Shown here one piece after another: positions 44,924 through 55,008 of a stretch of 64,000 bases of DNA. The stretch is from JAOAPY01 sp038237475. GTDB lineage: Bacteria; Acidobacteriota; Blastocatellia; Pyrinomonadales; Pyrinomonadaceae. The stretch covers positions 186,001-250,000 of the forward strand of contig JBBRYS010000008.1 of the NCBI GenBank assembly GCA_038237475.1. The letters are read 5' to 3'. Below the pieces are notes generated by a model that did not search any database, was not told the origin of the DNA, and saw only the letters and a program-made list of their open reading frames with translations. Position numbers and translations under genes: made by a program. Within the stretch, counting starts at the first letter, position 1; the number at the start of each line of letters is the position of its first letter.

Positions 44924-47900
44924 ATGAAGAACACAAAGTTCCCGCCCGAACACAGGTGTGCATCTCAGAGTTCCTCTAAGCGGATACGCCGCTCCTGGCC
45001 GCTTCAATTCTCCATACGTGTCGGAGCCATATTGACCTTAACTTTACTCCTGGCCGGGACCTTGATAGTTAGCTCGACGGCCTCAGCCAGGCGAGGACGT
45101 TTCGCTGCCAGCCGCACGCAATCATCCCAACTATCTCCGCGGCCCACCCTGTCATCTATGAATAAGGGTAGCAGAGCTGTTGAGGGTCTCGAGCTTTCAC
45201 GCTGGCGTAACCTTTCAGCGATTTCCATTCCGGCGCCCTTGACCGAGTCCGTATCTACGTTTGAGTCCACCTGCACTACTCCGAAAACATCGTTCAACCT
45301 CGGCGAAACGGTCTGTGCCAGGATAGTGGGCGCTCCTCTCGGGGACGCCAGCCGGCGCGCAGCACGCCTTGGCTGGGTGTCACCATATGGCTCGCTGGCG
45401 CAGGGAAGTGAGATCACGAGCGATCCGCAAACTGGCCTCTATGCCATCCCGAACGCGGCGACCCAGACCTTTACCGACGCGGGCGGCGGCACGGTAACGG
45501 TTGATAATCGCGGCACCTGGAGAGTAGTGGTTTCTTCTGCCGCAGACGGATCACTCCGTCAGGCCGCGTTGTTCACTGTCCATGATCCTGCTAAGGAGTA
45601 CGTGGATCTATCAGTGCGTCAGGCAGTGGGCGTGCAACAGTCAGAGGTTGAAGCTGGCTCAAGCAGTGTGTTCACGCTGTACGTCAGCAATACCGGACCA
45701 GATACCGCACATAGTGTGGTGCTCAGCGATGTGGTTCCGGCCAATACAACGTTCACATCGATTACAGAGAACACCAGCCTTGGTTTCACCTGTGGCGCTC
45801 CGGTGAGTGGGACCTTCACCTGCACCGCGCCCTCGCTGCCAAGCGGCGCCACCGGACAGTTCACCTTTTTATATGCCGTGGTGTTTGGCACTCCAGAGGG
45901 CACCCAGATCAATAACACGGCGAGCGTCACCAGCAGTGCGACTCCGTGCTCACCCGCTTCCACCTGCGAGTTGCAGGCCAACGACAACAGCTTTACCGCT
46001 ACCGCGACTGTGCCGGCTGATCCGGGTTCACCCAATTGCGCTCTGAATTGTCCGAGCGGTCAGACAGTTAATAACGAGGCCGGTCAGGGAGGCGCGCATG
46101 TGACCTTTGCTTCACCTGCCTCAGTTGGAAGCTGCGGAGACCTTACCTGTACATCTCAATCGGGAGACTTTTTCCCGGTTGGTACGACCATGATCACTTG
46201 CACCAGCACTACCAACGATACGTGCAGTTTCTTTGTAACGGTAAACGATACTGAAGATCCAGTTATTGGAAATTGCCCCGCTAATATCAGTGTGACGGAG
46301 GATGGGGCGACGCCTGGCGAAGCCATCGTTAATTACACAACACCCGGGGCGACGGACAACAGTGGCGCAGCCACAGTTACCTGCTCGACACCTTCAGGCT
46401 CCAGCTTTACGGTTGCGGGTTCTCCGCACCCGGTAACTTGCAGGGCCACTGATGCGGCTGGAAACTCAGACAGTTGCTCTTTCAATGTGACGGTAACTGC
46501 CGCGGGTGCTAGTTGTTCGCTAACTCCGCCTGCCAACGTCACGGCCGATTACACGTCCACAGCCCCACAGTGCGGCGCTAATGTTACCTACAGCGCACCG
46601 ACAACCAGCGGGTCATGTGGGATCATTACCTGCGACCACGCTTCCGGTTCATTCTTCCCGGTGGGAACAACTACGGTCACCTGCAGCGATCCTTCGGGTG
46701 CGACTACGCAGTTCACCGTCACCGTAAATGACACCACAGCTCCGGTTCCCGACGTGCCGAACCTGCCAACCATCACGCGCGGTTGTGCCGTGACGGTGGA
46801 TGTGCCCACCGCGACCGACGACTGTGCCGGACAGGTCGGTGGCGCCACCAGCGACCCCCGCACGTATGACCAGCCGGGTACGTATACGATCCATTGGACG
46901 TACACAAACGAGAGTGGCGTTAGCAGTTCGCAAAACCAGACGGTGGTCATAACTAATGATACGACACCGCCGGTTCCAGACGTCGCGACGTTGCCCCAGG
47001 TCACGGGAGAATGTTCGGCAACTGTAACCAGCGTGCCGACGGCGACTGATGATTGCTCGGGTGCGGACATTGAGGGCACTACCAGCGACCCGTTGACTTA
47101 CACCGGCGCCGGGACCTATACGGTCCACTGGACGTACACCGATGCAGCCGGAAACAGCAGCACGCAAAACCAGACGGTGGTCGTGACTGACACCGTACCG
47201 CCTACAATCGCTCTGGTCGGAGCAAGTTCGATCACCGTCGAATGCCATACGAGCTTTACCGACCCGGGCGTAACGACCACGGACAACTGCGTGCCTAAGG
47301 TTGTCTCGGTGGCCACAACGGGAACCGTTAATGTCAACGCGACGGGAACCTATACGCTGACCTATACGGCGACGGATGGCGGTGGTAATCAGGCATCGGT
47401 CCAGCGAACGGTGATAGTCGCAGACACGATTGCACCGGTCATAACCCTTAACGGTGCTAGCTCGATGACCGTCGAGTGTCACACCTCATTCACCGATCCT
47501 GGGGCAACGGCGTCCGACGCCTGTGACAGCAGTGTGCCCGTGTCGGTTTCCGGGTCGGTTAATGTGAACACGCCTGGAATCTACGCCCTGAACTACAACG
47601 GCTCAGACGATTCAGGCAATGCCGCCGCAACGGTTACGAGAACGGTGACGGTTGTCGATACCACACCGCCAACGATCTCTTGTCCGTCGCCAATAACCGT
47701 CTACTTGCCGCTCAACTCAAGCGCAACATCGATGGTCGTCAACTACACGGCGCCTGTCGGCTCCGATTCATGTGGCGGCGCCGTCACCACCATGATAGCC
47801 GGATTGCCGAGTGGGGCGTCGTTCCCGGTCGGCACGACAACTAACACTTTCCGGGTTACGGATGGAGCGAACAACAGCGCTTCCTGCAGCTTCACTGTCA

Positions 47901-48250
47901 CCGTGCTCTACAACTTCACGGGCTTCTTCCCGCCGGTCAGTAATCCACCCGTTCTGAACGCGGTGAATGCCGGCAGGGCGATTCCGGTGAAGTTCAGCCT
48001 GAGCGGAAATAAGGGATTGAATATTTTTGCCGCAAACAGTCCGTACACAGTTTCCCTTAACTGCGATACGAACGATCCGGGTGTAGATGTTATTGGTACC
48101 ACGGAGGCCGGCGGTAGCACGCTCAGCTACGGTGGTGACACCTACAATTATGTCTGGAAGACCGAGAGTTCGTGGGCCGGCACTTGCCGTCAATTGGTAG
48201 TCAAGCTTAATGATGGCAGCGTCCACACTGCGAACTTCAGGTTCAGGTAA
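44924..48250 (+). CDS. Large exported DUF11/HYR/Ig-like protein with PxKF domain
   Basis: 1108 residues from the ATG at 44924 with AGGAG 6 bases upstream; an ATG 27 codons earlier lacks one. A signal segment lies about residues 33-55. A DUF11 (TIGR01451-like) repeat covers about 225-360 ('SNTGPDTAHSVVLSDVVP'). HYR-type domains follow ('PVIGNCPANISV', 'FPVGTTTVTC'), interleaved with 'VPDVPNLPTIT'-type units and two DUF5011-like Ig domains ('ITVECHTSFTDPG', 'MTVECHTSFTDPG'). The C-terminus is a PxKF-type domain ('GFFPPVSNPP ... IPVKFSLSGNKGLNIF'). Paired Cys suggest many disulfides. Likely surface adhesin or structural protein between two beta-helix paralogues. Confidence 0.82.
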   Translation: MKNTKFPPEHRCASQSSSKRIRRSWPLQFSIRVGAILTLTLLLAGTLIVSSTASARRGRFAASRTQSSQLSPRPTLSSMNKGSRAVEGLELSRWRNLSAISIPAPLTESVSTFESTCTTPKTSFNLGETVCARIVGAPLGDASRRAARLGWVSPYGSLAQGSEITSDPQTGLYAIPNAATQTFTDAGGGTVTVDNRGTWRVVVSSAADGSLRQAALFTVHDPAKEYVDLSVRQAVGVQQSEVEAGSSSVFTLYVSNTGPDTAHSVVLSDVVPANTTFTSITENTSLGFTCGAPVSGTFTCTAPSLPSGATGQFTFLYAVVFGTPEGTQINNTASVTSSATPCSPASTCELQANDNSFTATATVPADPGSPNCALNCPSGQTVNNEAGQGGAHVTFASPASVGSCGDLTCTSQSGDFFPVGTTMITCTSTTNDTCSFFVTVNDTEDPVIGNCPANISVTEDGATPGEAIVNYTTPGATDNSGAATVTCSTPSGSSFTVAGSPHPVTCRATDAAGNSDSCSFNVTVTAAGASCSLTPPANVTADYTSTAPQCGANVTYSAPTTSGSCGIITCDHASGSFFPVGTTTVTCSDPSGATTQFTVTVNDTTAPVPDVPNLPTITRGCAVTVDVPTATDDCAGQVGGATSDPRTYDQPGTYTIHWTYTNESGVSSSQNQTVVITNDTTPPVPDVATLPQVTGECSATVTSVPTATDDCSGADIEGTTSDPLTYTGAGTYTVHWTYTDAAGNSSTQNQTVVVTDTVPPTIALVGASSITVECHTSFTDPGVTTTDNCVPKVVSVATTGTVNVNATGTYTLTYTATDGGGNQASVQRTVIVADTIAPVITLNGASSMTVECHTSFTDPGATASDACDSSVPVSVSGSVNVNTPGIYALNYNGSDDSGNAAATVTRTVTVVDTTPPTISCPSPITVYLPLNSSATSMVVNYTAPVGSDSCGGAVTTMIAGLPSGASFPVGTTTNTFRVTDGANNSASCSFTVTVLYNFTGFFPPVSNPPVLNAVNAGRAIPVKFSLSGNKGLNIFAANSPYTVSLNCDTNDPGVDVIGTTEAGGSTLSYGGDTYNYVWKTESSWAGTCRQLVVKLNDGSVHTANFRFR

Positions 48251-48443
48251 AGGCCATGCAAAAGCCAGCGCGAAATTCCATTGGCGCTGCACCAACTTTG
48301 ACCTGGTCTGTGAAGGACAATTTATTGAGACTTTGATGATCAACTATCACTTTTCAACAACGGGAAGACTCGGCACGACAGTAAGCAGAACGGATCTGCG
48401 TTCACTGCGGCCATCCCCATCTCAACCGAAAAAGGAGACTCCA

Positions 48444-49382
48444 ATGAACAAGTTTCGGCTTACTTTGATGGCCTTCGCGCTCATGGCCTTCACCTTAATG
48501 ATAGCTTCCAGTGCCAACGCGCAGGCGACGCGCACCTGGGTTTCCGGCGTCGGCGACGACGCTAATCCCTGTAGCCGGACAGCGCCCTGCAAAACTTTTG
48601 CCGGTGCCATCTCGAAGACTGCGATTGACGGCGAGATTGATGCACTCGATCCAGGTGGCTTTGGCGCCGTTACCATCACCAAATCAATCACCATCGATGG
48701 CGGGGGCACTTTCGCGAGCATCCTGGCATCCGGGACTACTGGAGTGATCATAAACATTCAGGCAGCCTCCGGCAGTAATACGGTGGAGCTCCGAAATCTC
48801 TCGATCAATGGAGCGGTTACGGGTATTAACGGCGTCAGGGTAGTTGCGCCAGGTATCGCGGGTCTGGCGGTTTTCATTGAAAGGTGTGTGATCTTCGGCT
48901 TCCGCGGCGGCCAGGGCCGTGGCATTAGCGACGAAAGAACTGCCGCCGGTCACCTGCACGTGCAGGACACTTTGGTGAAAAACTGCTCGGGCAGCGGCAT
49001 TGTAGCAATTGGCGCCAACGGGCCGACCACTACGCTCAATAATGTAACATCGGAAAAGAATACCGGGGCGGGCGTCGTGGTTTCCGGTTCCGGCCGGCAG
49101 ATGGAGGTCCGTAACTGCGTGGCCAACAAGAACAACGTCGCCGGGTATCTTGCGGAAAATACGTCCAAGATGGACGTCATCGACTCCATGACGGCATTTA
49201 ATGCAACGGGCATTGAGTCTGACACTGCGGCGGAAATCCGCGCTTCCAGATCAACTATCACGCGTAATACGGCCAATGGTCTGGGGCTGGGCGGCGGAAC
49301 GATCCTGTCCTACGGCACTAATGAGGTTTCGGCCAACGTCGGCAACGAGACCTTCACTGCTGGAGGACCCGTCCTTAAATAG
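48444..49382 (+). CDS. Secreted right-handed beta-helix protein, paralogue of 43806-44795
   Basis: 312 residues from the ATG at 48444 with AAAGGAG upstream; the open frame continues upstream but without signal-like sequence. A signal segment (about 5-25) ends ANAQA. The opening RTWVSGVGDDANPCSRTAP and the following AGAISKTAIDGEIDALDPGG match the paralogue nearly residue for residue up to SILASGT, after which identity drops. C-terminal coils (NNVTSEKNTGAGVV, NCVANKNNVAGYLAEN) support a beta-helix. Ends just before a strong terminator. Confidence 0.8.
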   Translation: MNKFRLTLMAFALMAFTLMIASSANAQATRTWVSGVGDDANPCSRTAPCKTFAGAISKTAIDGEIDALDPGGFGAVTITKSITIDGGGTFASILASGTTGVIINIQAASGSNTVELRNLSINGAVTGINGVRVVAPGIAGLAVFIERCVIFGFRGGQGRGISDERTAAGHLHVQDTLVKNCSGSGIVAIGANGPTTTLNNVTSEKNTGAGVVVSGSGRQMEVRNCVANKNNVAGYLAENTSKMDVIDSMTAFNATGIESDTAAEIRASRSTITRNTANGLGLGGGTILSYGTNEVSANVGNETFTAGGPVLK

Positions 49383-49424
49383 GGAGAGCCTGCGTAGGAG
49401 TTTCCATTTCGGAAGTGATGGCTT

Positions 49425-49478
49425 GACGCCGTCTGGTTCGTCCTAAGCCGAGGACGAACTGAGACGGCGTCGTTTTTC
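49425..49478 (+). terminator. Intrinsic terminator
   Basis: gacgccgtct plus ggttcgtcct faces aggacgaac and tgagacggcgtc with a small internal loop; the loop is aagccg. The stem is followed by gttttt, the only classic T-tracted terminator I found. It closes the beta-helix/Ig-like unit and isolates the glycan cluster. The rest of 49383-49717 shows no gene. Confidence 0.8.
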
Positions 49479-49717
49479 TCCAACAACAATATTTTTCGGC
49501 CTCCCTTGATGGTCCTTACTTCTGCATTATCCAAGGCAAATTTTTCATGTTGAGGATCTCGCCCGAGACTATGGCACCAATCGTTCTAGAAGACCGACAA
49601 CTTGCTGCAGTGAAGCGCCTGCTCATTGCTGCGCCAACCCCAGCAGGCCGATGGTTTGTCTGCGATAGAGTCGGGCTGGTATCATCACGCAGCTACCGAA
49701 AAGGTGATTACGGCTGA

Positions 49718-50347
49718 GTGGTCGAAAAAAACTATCAGGAAATCGTCTCTCATTATGAGGACTGCCTGGAACGGCACGGGGATTCACACCTCGGCGTTGA
49801 CTGGCCCAAAAAGGAAGATGCGGAAACTCGCTATCGGGTAATGCTTGAGGTAATCAGGCAGCCGCGCTCCGGGGTTGTAAGTCTACTGGACTTCGGCTGT
49901 GGCACGTCTCACCTCCAGGAATACATTCTCGCCCGTGGCATCGATAATATTCAGTATTCCGGCCTGGACATCTCCGAAAAATTTATCCAATTTGCCCGAG
50001 ATAAATTTCCCGGCACTACCTATTTGTGCGGCGATGTGCTGGACGACAAATTCAGGCTCCCGAAATTTGATTACATCATCATGAATGGCGTCTTTACGGA
50101 GAAACGAAGCCTTTCGTTTGACGAGATGTTGGCTTACTTCAAACAAGTGGTGAGAAGAGTATTTAGCCAGGCCCGGCAGGGAATCGCTTTCAATGCAATG
50201 TCAAAGCAGGTCGATTGGGAACGGGCAGACTTGTTTCATTTGCCGCTCGACACGCTGGCTGAATTTTCTTCCAAAGAATTAACGCGCAACTTCGTCATCA
50301 GAAACGACTACGGATTGTACGAGTATACGACCTACGTCTATCGTTAA
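49718..50347 (+). CDS. Class I SAM-dependent methyltransferase
   Basis: 209 residues, GTG start (the clearest in-frame start; its ribosome site is weak). Motif I is LLDFGCGTSHLQEY, followed by YSGLDIS (motif II acidic) and YLCGDVLDD; a later stretch DYIIMNGVFTE fits the motif IV region. Soluble and cytoplasmic. First gene of the glycan cluster, so a sugar or small-molecule methylation is likely; the substrate cannot be read from sequence. Confidence 0.75.
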   Translation: MVEKNYQEIVSHYEDCLERHGDSHLGVDWPKKEDAETRYRVMLEVIRQPRSGVVSLLDFGCGTSHLQEYILARGIDNIQYSGLDISEKFIQFARDKFPGTTYLCGDVLDDKFRLPKFDYIIMNGVFTEKRSLSFDEMLAYFKQVVRRVFSQARQGIAFNAMSKQVDWERADLFHLPLDTLAEFSSKELTRNFVIRNDYGLYEYTTYVYR

Positions 50348-50358
50348 CTTAACGCATT

Positions 50359-51021
50359 ATGGCTAAAGTAATTATTTTCGGAATCCAGGATTTCGCCCAA
50401 CTCGCCAATTATTACCTGCAACATGACAGCGAGCATGAGGTTGTCGCTTTCAGCGTTAACCAGCAGTACCTGCCTGCGGAGGGGATGTTCGAGGGCCTGC
50501 CAGTTGTCGCCTTTGAGACTATTGAGCAAACTTATCCACCGGCTGAGTTTCGTTTCTTTGCCCCCTTGTCTCCCAAGCGGATGAACCGCGTGCGCGAATC
50601 GGTGTACACCCAAATCAAGGAAAAGGGCTATGAGCTCATCAGCTACATCAGTTCGCGGGCTACTGTTTTTGCAGGCGTTCCCATCGGCGACAACTGTTTC
50701 ATTCTCGAAGACAACACCATTCAGCCCTTCACCTCGATCGGTAATGATATCGTCTTGTGGAGCGGTAATCACATCGGTCATCACAGCGTGATCAAGGATC
50801 ACGTCACGTTCACTTCACACGTGGTCCTTTCGGGCCACTGCGTGGTTGAGGCATTCTCTTTCTTCGGAGTGAATGCCACCATTCGCGACGGTATTAACAT
50901 TGCCGAAGGCTCGCTAATCGCCATGGCGGCGGCGTTGACCAGAGACACTGAACCGTGGGGAGTCTATAAAGGCAACCCAGCTAAGAAGGGCGAGGTGTCG
51001 AGCCGCGACCTCGACTTCTAA
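50359..51021 (+). CDS. NeuD/PglD-like sugar O- or N-acyltransferase
   Basis: 220 residues. A short Rossmann-like N-domain (KVIIFGIQDFAQLA) precedes left-handed beta-helix hexapeptides (about 100-205, e.g. SSRATVFAGVPIGDNCF, GNHIGHHSVI, EGSLIAMAAA). The catalytic-type His is in GHH. This layout matches the NeuD/PglD/sialic-acid-acetyltransferase group that acylates nucleotide-linked amino sugars. It follows the methyltransferase by 11 bases. Confidence 0.8.
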   Translation: MAKVIIFGIQDFAQLANYYLQHDSEHEVVAFSVNQQYLPAEGMFEGLPVVAFETIEQTYPPAEFRFFAPLSPKRMNRVRESVYTQIKEKGYELISYISSRATVFAGVPIGDNCFILEDNTIQPFTSIGNDIVLWSGNHIGHHSVIKDHVTFTSHVVLSGHCVVEAFSFFGVNATIRDGINIAEGSLIAMAAALTRDTEPWGVYKGNPAKKGEVSSRDLDF

Positions 51022-51029
51022 CCATCACT

Positions 51030-51977
51030 ATGCAATGGAAAAAAAAAGGTCTGATCTTTGCCCCCGAACAGCCTTCCGGCGGGCAAGACTCGGCCTGGAT
51101 GGTGAGCCACGCTCAAGTGCCGCTGGTTGACCGTGTTGATGAGACGACCCTGCGGGTGTATTTCGGTACGCGCGATGAACACAATCGAACCGTGACTACT
51201 TACATCGAAGTCGCGGCTGCTGATCCGGCGAAAATCCTCTACGTTCATGACCGGCCCGTGCTGGGGTTGGGGTCGCTCGGATGTTTTGATGACAATGGCG
51301 CGATGCCTTCGTGGATGGTCGATCACGATGGAAAGAAATATTTTTATTACACTGGCTGGAATACCAGCACCACCGTCCCGTATCGGAACTCGCTGGGCCT
51401 GGCCATCAGTGAAGATGGCGGCCGCAGTTTTATCAGAGCCTACGAAGGGCCGATCGTGGATCGCACCGCTAAGGAACCACACTTTTGCGCCGTACCCTGC
51501 GTCCTTGTCGAAGAGGGTAAATGGAGAATGTGGTACCTTTCGTGCGTAGGCTGGGAGATCTTCGAAGGCAAGCCTGAACCGCGTTATCACATCAAATATG
51601 CCGAGTCGGCTGACGGTGTTCATTGGCAGCGTGAAGGCATTGTTTGTATTGATTTTCGCTCTGACGCGGAAGCCGGTATCGTACGGCCGAGCGTGATCAA
51701 AGATGGCTCTCTTTACCGAATGTGGTATTCATTCCGCGGCCTGAAACATTACCGCACTGACAAATCCAGCAGCTACCGCATCGGTTATGCCGAATCCCCG
51801 GACGGCATTGCCTGGGCCAGGAAAGACGAGGATCTGGGTTTGGACATTTCAGCCTCCGGTTGGGATTCAGAGATGACCGCTTACCCTTATGTCTATGTTC
51901 ACGGAGAGCAGAGGTACATGTTCTACAATGGCAACGGATTTGGTAAGTCAGGTTTTGGTTATGCGGTGCTGAGTTAG
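51030..51977 (+). CDS. Five-bladed beta-propeller, GH43/GH32-like protein
   Basis: 315 residues, no signal peptide. Repeated blades include FDDNGAMPSWMVDHDGKKYFYYTGW, shown here as FDDNGAMPSWM and KKYFYYTGW, then GKWRMWYLSCVGW, KYAESADGVHWQREG, RMWYSFRG and GYAESPDGIAWARK. Such cytoplasmic GH43-type propellers are frequent in bacterial surface-glycan clusters, where their activity is mostly untested. It starts eight bases after the acyltransferase stop. Hydrolase, phosphorylase or binding function cannot be chosen. Confidence 0.65.
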   Translation: MQWKKKGLIFAPEQPSGGQDSAWMVSHAQVPLVDRVDETTLRVYFGTRDEHNRTVTTYIEVAAADPAKILYVHDRPVLGLGSLGCFDDNGAMPSWMVDHDGKKYFYYTGWNTSTTVPYRNSLGLAISEDGGRSFIRAYEGPIVDRTAKEPHFCAVPCVLVEEGKWRMWYLSCVGWEIFEGKPEPRYHIKYAESADGVHWQREGIVCIDFRSDAEAGIVRPSVIKDGSLYRMWYSFRGLKHYRTDKSSSYRIGYAESPDGIAWARKDEDLGLDISASGWDSEMTAYPYVYVHGEQRYMFYNGNGFGKSGFGYAVLS

Positions 51978-52034
51978 TATAGGCGATCAATCAAAAGCAT
52001 TTGGACGTGTTAGCAAACACGACCAGGAAGTCAT

Positions 52035-52856
52035 ATGGCTGGTCTGGACTTAAAAAAATTCAGGGAAGACGGTTTTGTACTGCTGCCGAACTTTTTTCAA
52101 AAAGAAGAAGTTGAACTCGTGCGCAATGACGCCAGGAATGTTTTCATGACGCAATTGAGACGACAGGGAATGCTGACGAAAGACGATCCCTCCGAGGCGG
52201 AATTCGAGGCTGCGCTTTACAACTATTTTCAGCTGCACTTGCAGGATTTTGTGAACTGCGGGAAGCAGGCTCAGCACCTCATCTCCCTGCACCGGCTTTC
52301 GTTGGACCAGCGCATCGAGCGCGTCCTAAGAGAGGACCTGGGTCTTGAGTTTCCAAATATCAGCACGCGCCCCGTGCTTTATTTCAACAGCCGCTTCCTC
52401 GCCAAAGAGGAGGTCTACTGGCGTGTCTTCCCGCACCAGGACTGGCGCAGCATGCAGGGGTCGCTGGATTCAACTGTGGTTTGGGTGCCGTTGGTCGACA
52501 CCGACAGGAAGTTAGGTGCGCTCGAAGTGGTGCCGGGAAGTCACAAGCTGGGTTTGCTGACCACCGCAGTCGTCAGCAGCTTCGGTAAGGTCGATCGTTT
52601 CGAAGATGCTGACTTCGTCTCCGTTGAAGCCAATCAGGGAGATGTACTTTTCTTCTCTTCATTCCTGGTCCACCGCTCGGGCAGCAACGTCACCGATTCC
52701 ATTCGCTGGTCATGTCACTTCCGCTTCAACAATCTCAACGAGCGGACATTCGTTGAGCGTGGGTACCCGCACCCCTATCTATACAAACCCCAGGATGAGC
52801 TGATCACACCAAATTTCCCTGCCCGTGAGATACTGGATGAGTTCTTCGGAAGTTAA
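52035..52856 (+). CDS. Phytanoyl-CoA dioxygenase (PhyH) family oxygenase
   Basis: 273 residues, AGGAAG upstream. It has the Fe(II)/2-oxoglutarate facial triad: His134 and Asp136 in FPHQDW, His213 in LVHRSG, and Arg (about 223) in SIRWSCHFRF for 2-oxoglutarate. The middle GALEVVPGSHKLG is typical of PhyH proteins. It probably hydroxylates a sugar, lipid or small precursor in the glycan pathway; the substrate is unknown. Confidence 0.82.
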   Translation: MAGLDLKKFREDGFVLLPNFFQKEEVELVRNDARNVFMTQLRRQGMLTKDDPSEAEFEAALYNYFQLHLQDFVNCGKQAQHLISLHRLSLDQRIERVLREDLGLEFPNISTRPVLYFNSRFLAKEEVYWRVFPHQDWRSMQGSLDSTVVWVPLVDTDRKLGALEVVPGSHKLGLLTTAVVSSFGKVDRFEDADFVSVEANQGDVLFFSSFLVHRSGSNVTDSIRWSCHFRFNNLNERTFVERGYPHPYLYKPQDELITPNFPAREILDEFFGS

Positions 52857-52970
52857 TATTTACGACGGGCTATCTGATCCGTTTTTTGTGCTCGAGGCTG
52901 GGCTGCGGAAACAACTGCCGAAAGCCTGCAGTCGTTTTAATACTTTTTTAGTTGCCAATAGGATGTACGT

Positions 52971-53693
52971 ATGACTGATACTGTTTCAACCGTAGTTCGA
53001 GATGTAACGCTCAATTTGGTGGGATACACGAGAGCGCTTGAGTTGTGCGCGCGCATGAACCGTGAAACCGAAGTGCTCGATTTTATCGACCGTATCCAAC
53101 CCGGTGAAGTCTTCTACGATTTGGGAGCATGTGAGGGGCGGTTTGCTCTTTATGCTGCACTGCGCGGAGTCCGCTGCTACGCTTTTGAGCCGGAAGCGCT
53201 GAACTTCAAAGCCATGCAGGAGAACGTGGCTTTGAACGGAGCTGAGGCCGCGAGTCTGCTGACTCCACTTAATTATGCCGTCGGCGAAAGCAATCACGAA
53301 TCGACCATAAAGATTGGGCAGCCCTGGGCCGGCGGGCATCACCGTGTGCTCGCCGACGTCTCGAGCCGGGCGGATCTCGATTTCGATTTTGTCTCGGAAC
53401 AGCCGGTTGCCGTCGTAGCGCTGGATGAATTTGTCGAAGCGCAAAAGCTGCCGGCACCTGACTACATGAAAGTCGATGTCGATGGTTCAGAATTACCGTT
53501 CCTTAAGGGAGCACGCCGCACGTTATCCAGCGCCGGCCTCAAAGCCATCATTTTCGAATTGCTCGAGCGGGACGTCAGCTATCAGGAAGCGGCTGCTTTC
53601 CTGGGAAGGCTGGGGTTTACATCAGTGGAAAGGCATGAAGTCGAGCCGGGCCTGTTCAATGTCGTGTTTGAACGGGCGGGTGTTTCCCTGTAA
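52971..53693 (+). CDS. FkbM family methyltransferase
   Basis: 240 residues with AGGA upstream. Motif I FYDLGACEGRFALYAA, then FEPEALNFKAMQENVALNG, NYAVGES, and YMKVDVDGSELPFLKGA match the FkbM family. These enzymes O-methylate sugars or related precursors in many antibiotic and surface-glycan clusters. It follows the PhyH gene by 114 bases. Confidence 0.85.
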   Translation: MTDTVSTVVRDVTLNLVGYTRALELCARMNRETEVLDFIDRIQPGEVFYDLGACEGRFALYAALRGVRCYAFEPEALNFKAMQENVALNGAEAASLLTPLNYAVGESNHESTIKIGQPWAGGHHRVLADVSSRADLDFDFVSEQPVAVVALDEFVEAQKLPAPDYMKVDVDGSELPFLKGARRTLSSAGLKAIIFELLERDVSYQEAAAFLGRLGFTSVERHEVEPGLFNVVFERAGVSL

Positions 53694-53786
53694 GGCTGCC
53701 GGCGCGAGTCTTTTTTGTCCGCGTATTAGCGAGTGATATAGTTTCCGCGGCTTCGTTAGCACAATCCAGTTACAAAGAGAGACCAA

Positions 53787-55007
53787 ATGGGGATAGATGA
53801 TTTAGCGATTTTTGGAGCGCCGCCCAGCTTTGCTGATCCGCTGCATGTGGGCCGCCCAAATATTGGCGATCGCGAGCGGCTGCTTTCACGGATCAACGAT
53901 ATCCTCGATAGCCGCTGGCTAACCAATGGCGGGCCCGCTGTCAAAGAATTCGAACGTCGCATCGCTGAGTTCGCCGGGGTTAAGCACTGCGTGGCCATGT
54001 GTAATGCCACGGTGGGGCTCGAAATTGCGATTCGTGCGCTCGGCATGCGCGGTGAAGTCATCGTCCCTTCATTCACTTTTGTGGCGACTGCTCATGCTCT
54101 GCAATGGCAGGAGATAACACCGGTCTTTTGCGATATCGATCCGCAAACGCATAACCTGGATCCCAAAAAAGTAGAACAACTGATCACGCCCCGAACCACG
54201 GGCATCATCGGTGTGCATGTCTGGGGCCGCGCCTGCGCGGTTGACGCGCTGACTGAAATCTCGCGGCGACGCGGGCTCAAACTCCTTTTCGATTCCGCGC
54301 ACGCGCTGGCCTGCTCTCACAACGGACGCATGATTGGCGGGTTTGGCGACGCGGAGGTGTTCAGCTTTCACGCCACCAAGTTTCTCAACACGCTCGAGGG
54401 TGGCGCCATCGTAACCAACGATGATGACCTGGCAGCCAAAATGCGCCTGATGAAGAACTTTGGTTTTACTTTCTATGACAAAACCGATTACATCGGGACC
54501 AATGGGAAGATGAACGAGGTTTCGGCGGCAATGGGTCTGACGAATCTCGAAAGCATGGATGACTTCATCGCCACCAACTATCGAAACTACGAGCACTATC
54601 AACAGGAGCTGGCCGAGGTCCCGGGTATCAAGCTGATCCACTATGACGAGCGGGAAAAGAGTAATTACCAGTATGTCGTTCTGGAAGTGGATCAGGAAGA
54701 AGCGGGTGTGAGCCGTGACGACTTACTGAACGTCCTGCACGCTGAGAACATTCTCGCGCGACGCTACTTCTATCCCGGATGTCACCGGATGGAACCGTAC
54801 AACTCGTATTTTCCGCAGGCCTCTTTGCTTCTGCCTGAGACCGAGCGGCTCACGGGCCGAGTCCTATCGCTGCCGACGGGCACAGCGATGGGGCCAGCCG
54901 AGATTCGCGGGGTCTGTGAAATCATCCAGTTTGCGGTCGCCAATGGCCGCGACATCTCATCCCGGCTTCGCTCTGGACTGCAAGCCTCCCAATCCGCCTC
55001 GAAGTAG
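53787..55007 (+). CDS. DegT/DnrJ/EryC1-type PLP aminotransferase
   Basis: 406 residues with GAGAGA upstream. Sugar aminotransferase signatures include FVGRPNIGD-like 'LHVGRPNIGD', CNATVGLEIA, IVPSFTFVATAHAL, FDSAHALACS and FSFHATKFLNTLEGGAIVTN, with the PLP lysine at Lys198. It makes 4- or 3-amino-deoxy sugars from nucleotide-keto sugars; no nucleotide-sugar dehydratase lies in this window, so the keto precursor must come from elsewhere. The next gene starts two bases after the stop. Confidence 0.9.
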   Translation: MGIDDLAIFGAPPSFADPLHVGRPNIGDRERLLSRINDILDSRWLTNGGPAVKEFERRIAEFAGVKHCVAMCNATVGLEIAIRALGMRGEVIVPSFTFVATAHALQWQEITPVFCDIDPQTHNLDPKKVEQLITPRTTGIIGVHVWGRACAVDALTEISRRRGLKLLFDSAHALACSHNGRMIGGFGDAEVFSFHATKFLNTLEGGAIVTNDDDLAAKMRLMKNFGFTFYDKTDYIGTNGKMNEVSAAMGLTNLESMDDFIATNYRNYEHYQQELAEVPGIKLIHYDEREKSNYQYVVLEVDQEEAGVSRDDLLNVLHAENILARRYFYPGCHRMEPYNSYFPQASLLLPETERLTGRVLSLPTGTAMGPAEIRGVCEIIQFAVANGRDISSRLRSGLQASQSASK

Positions 55008-55008
55008 C

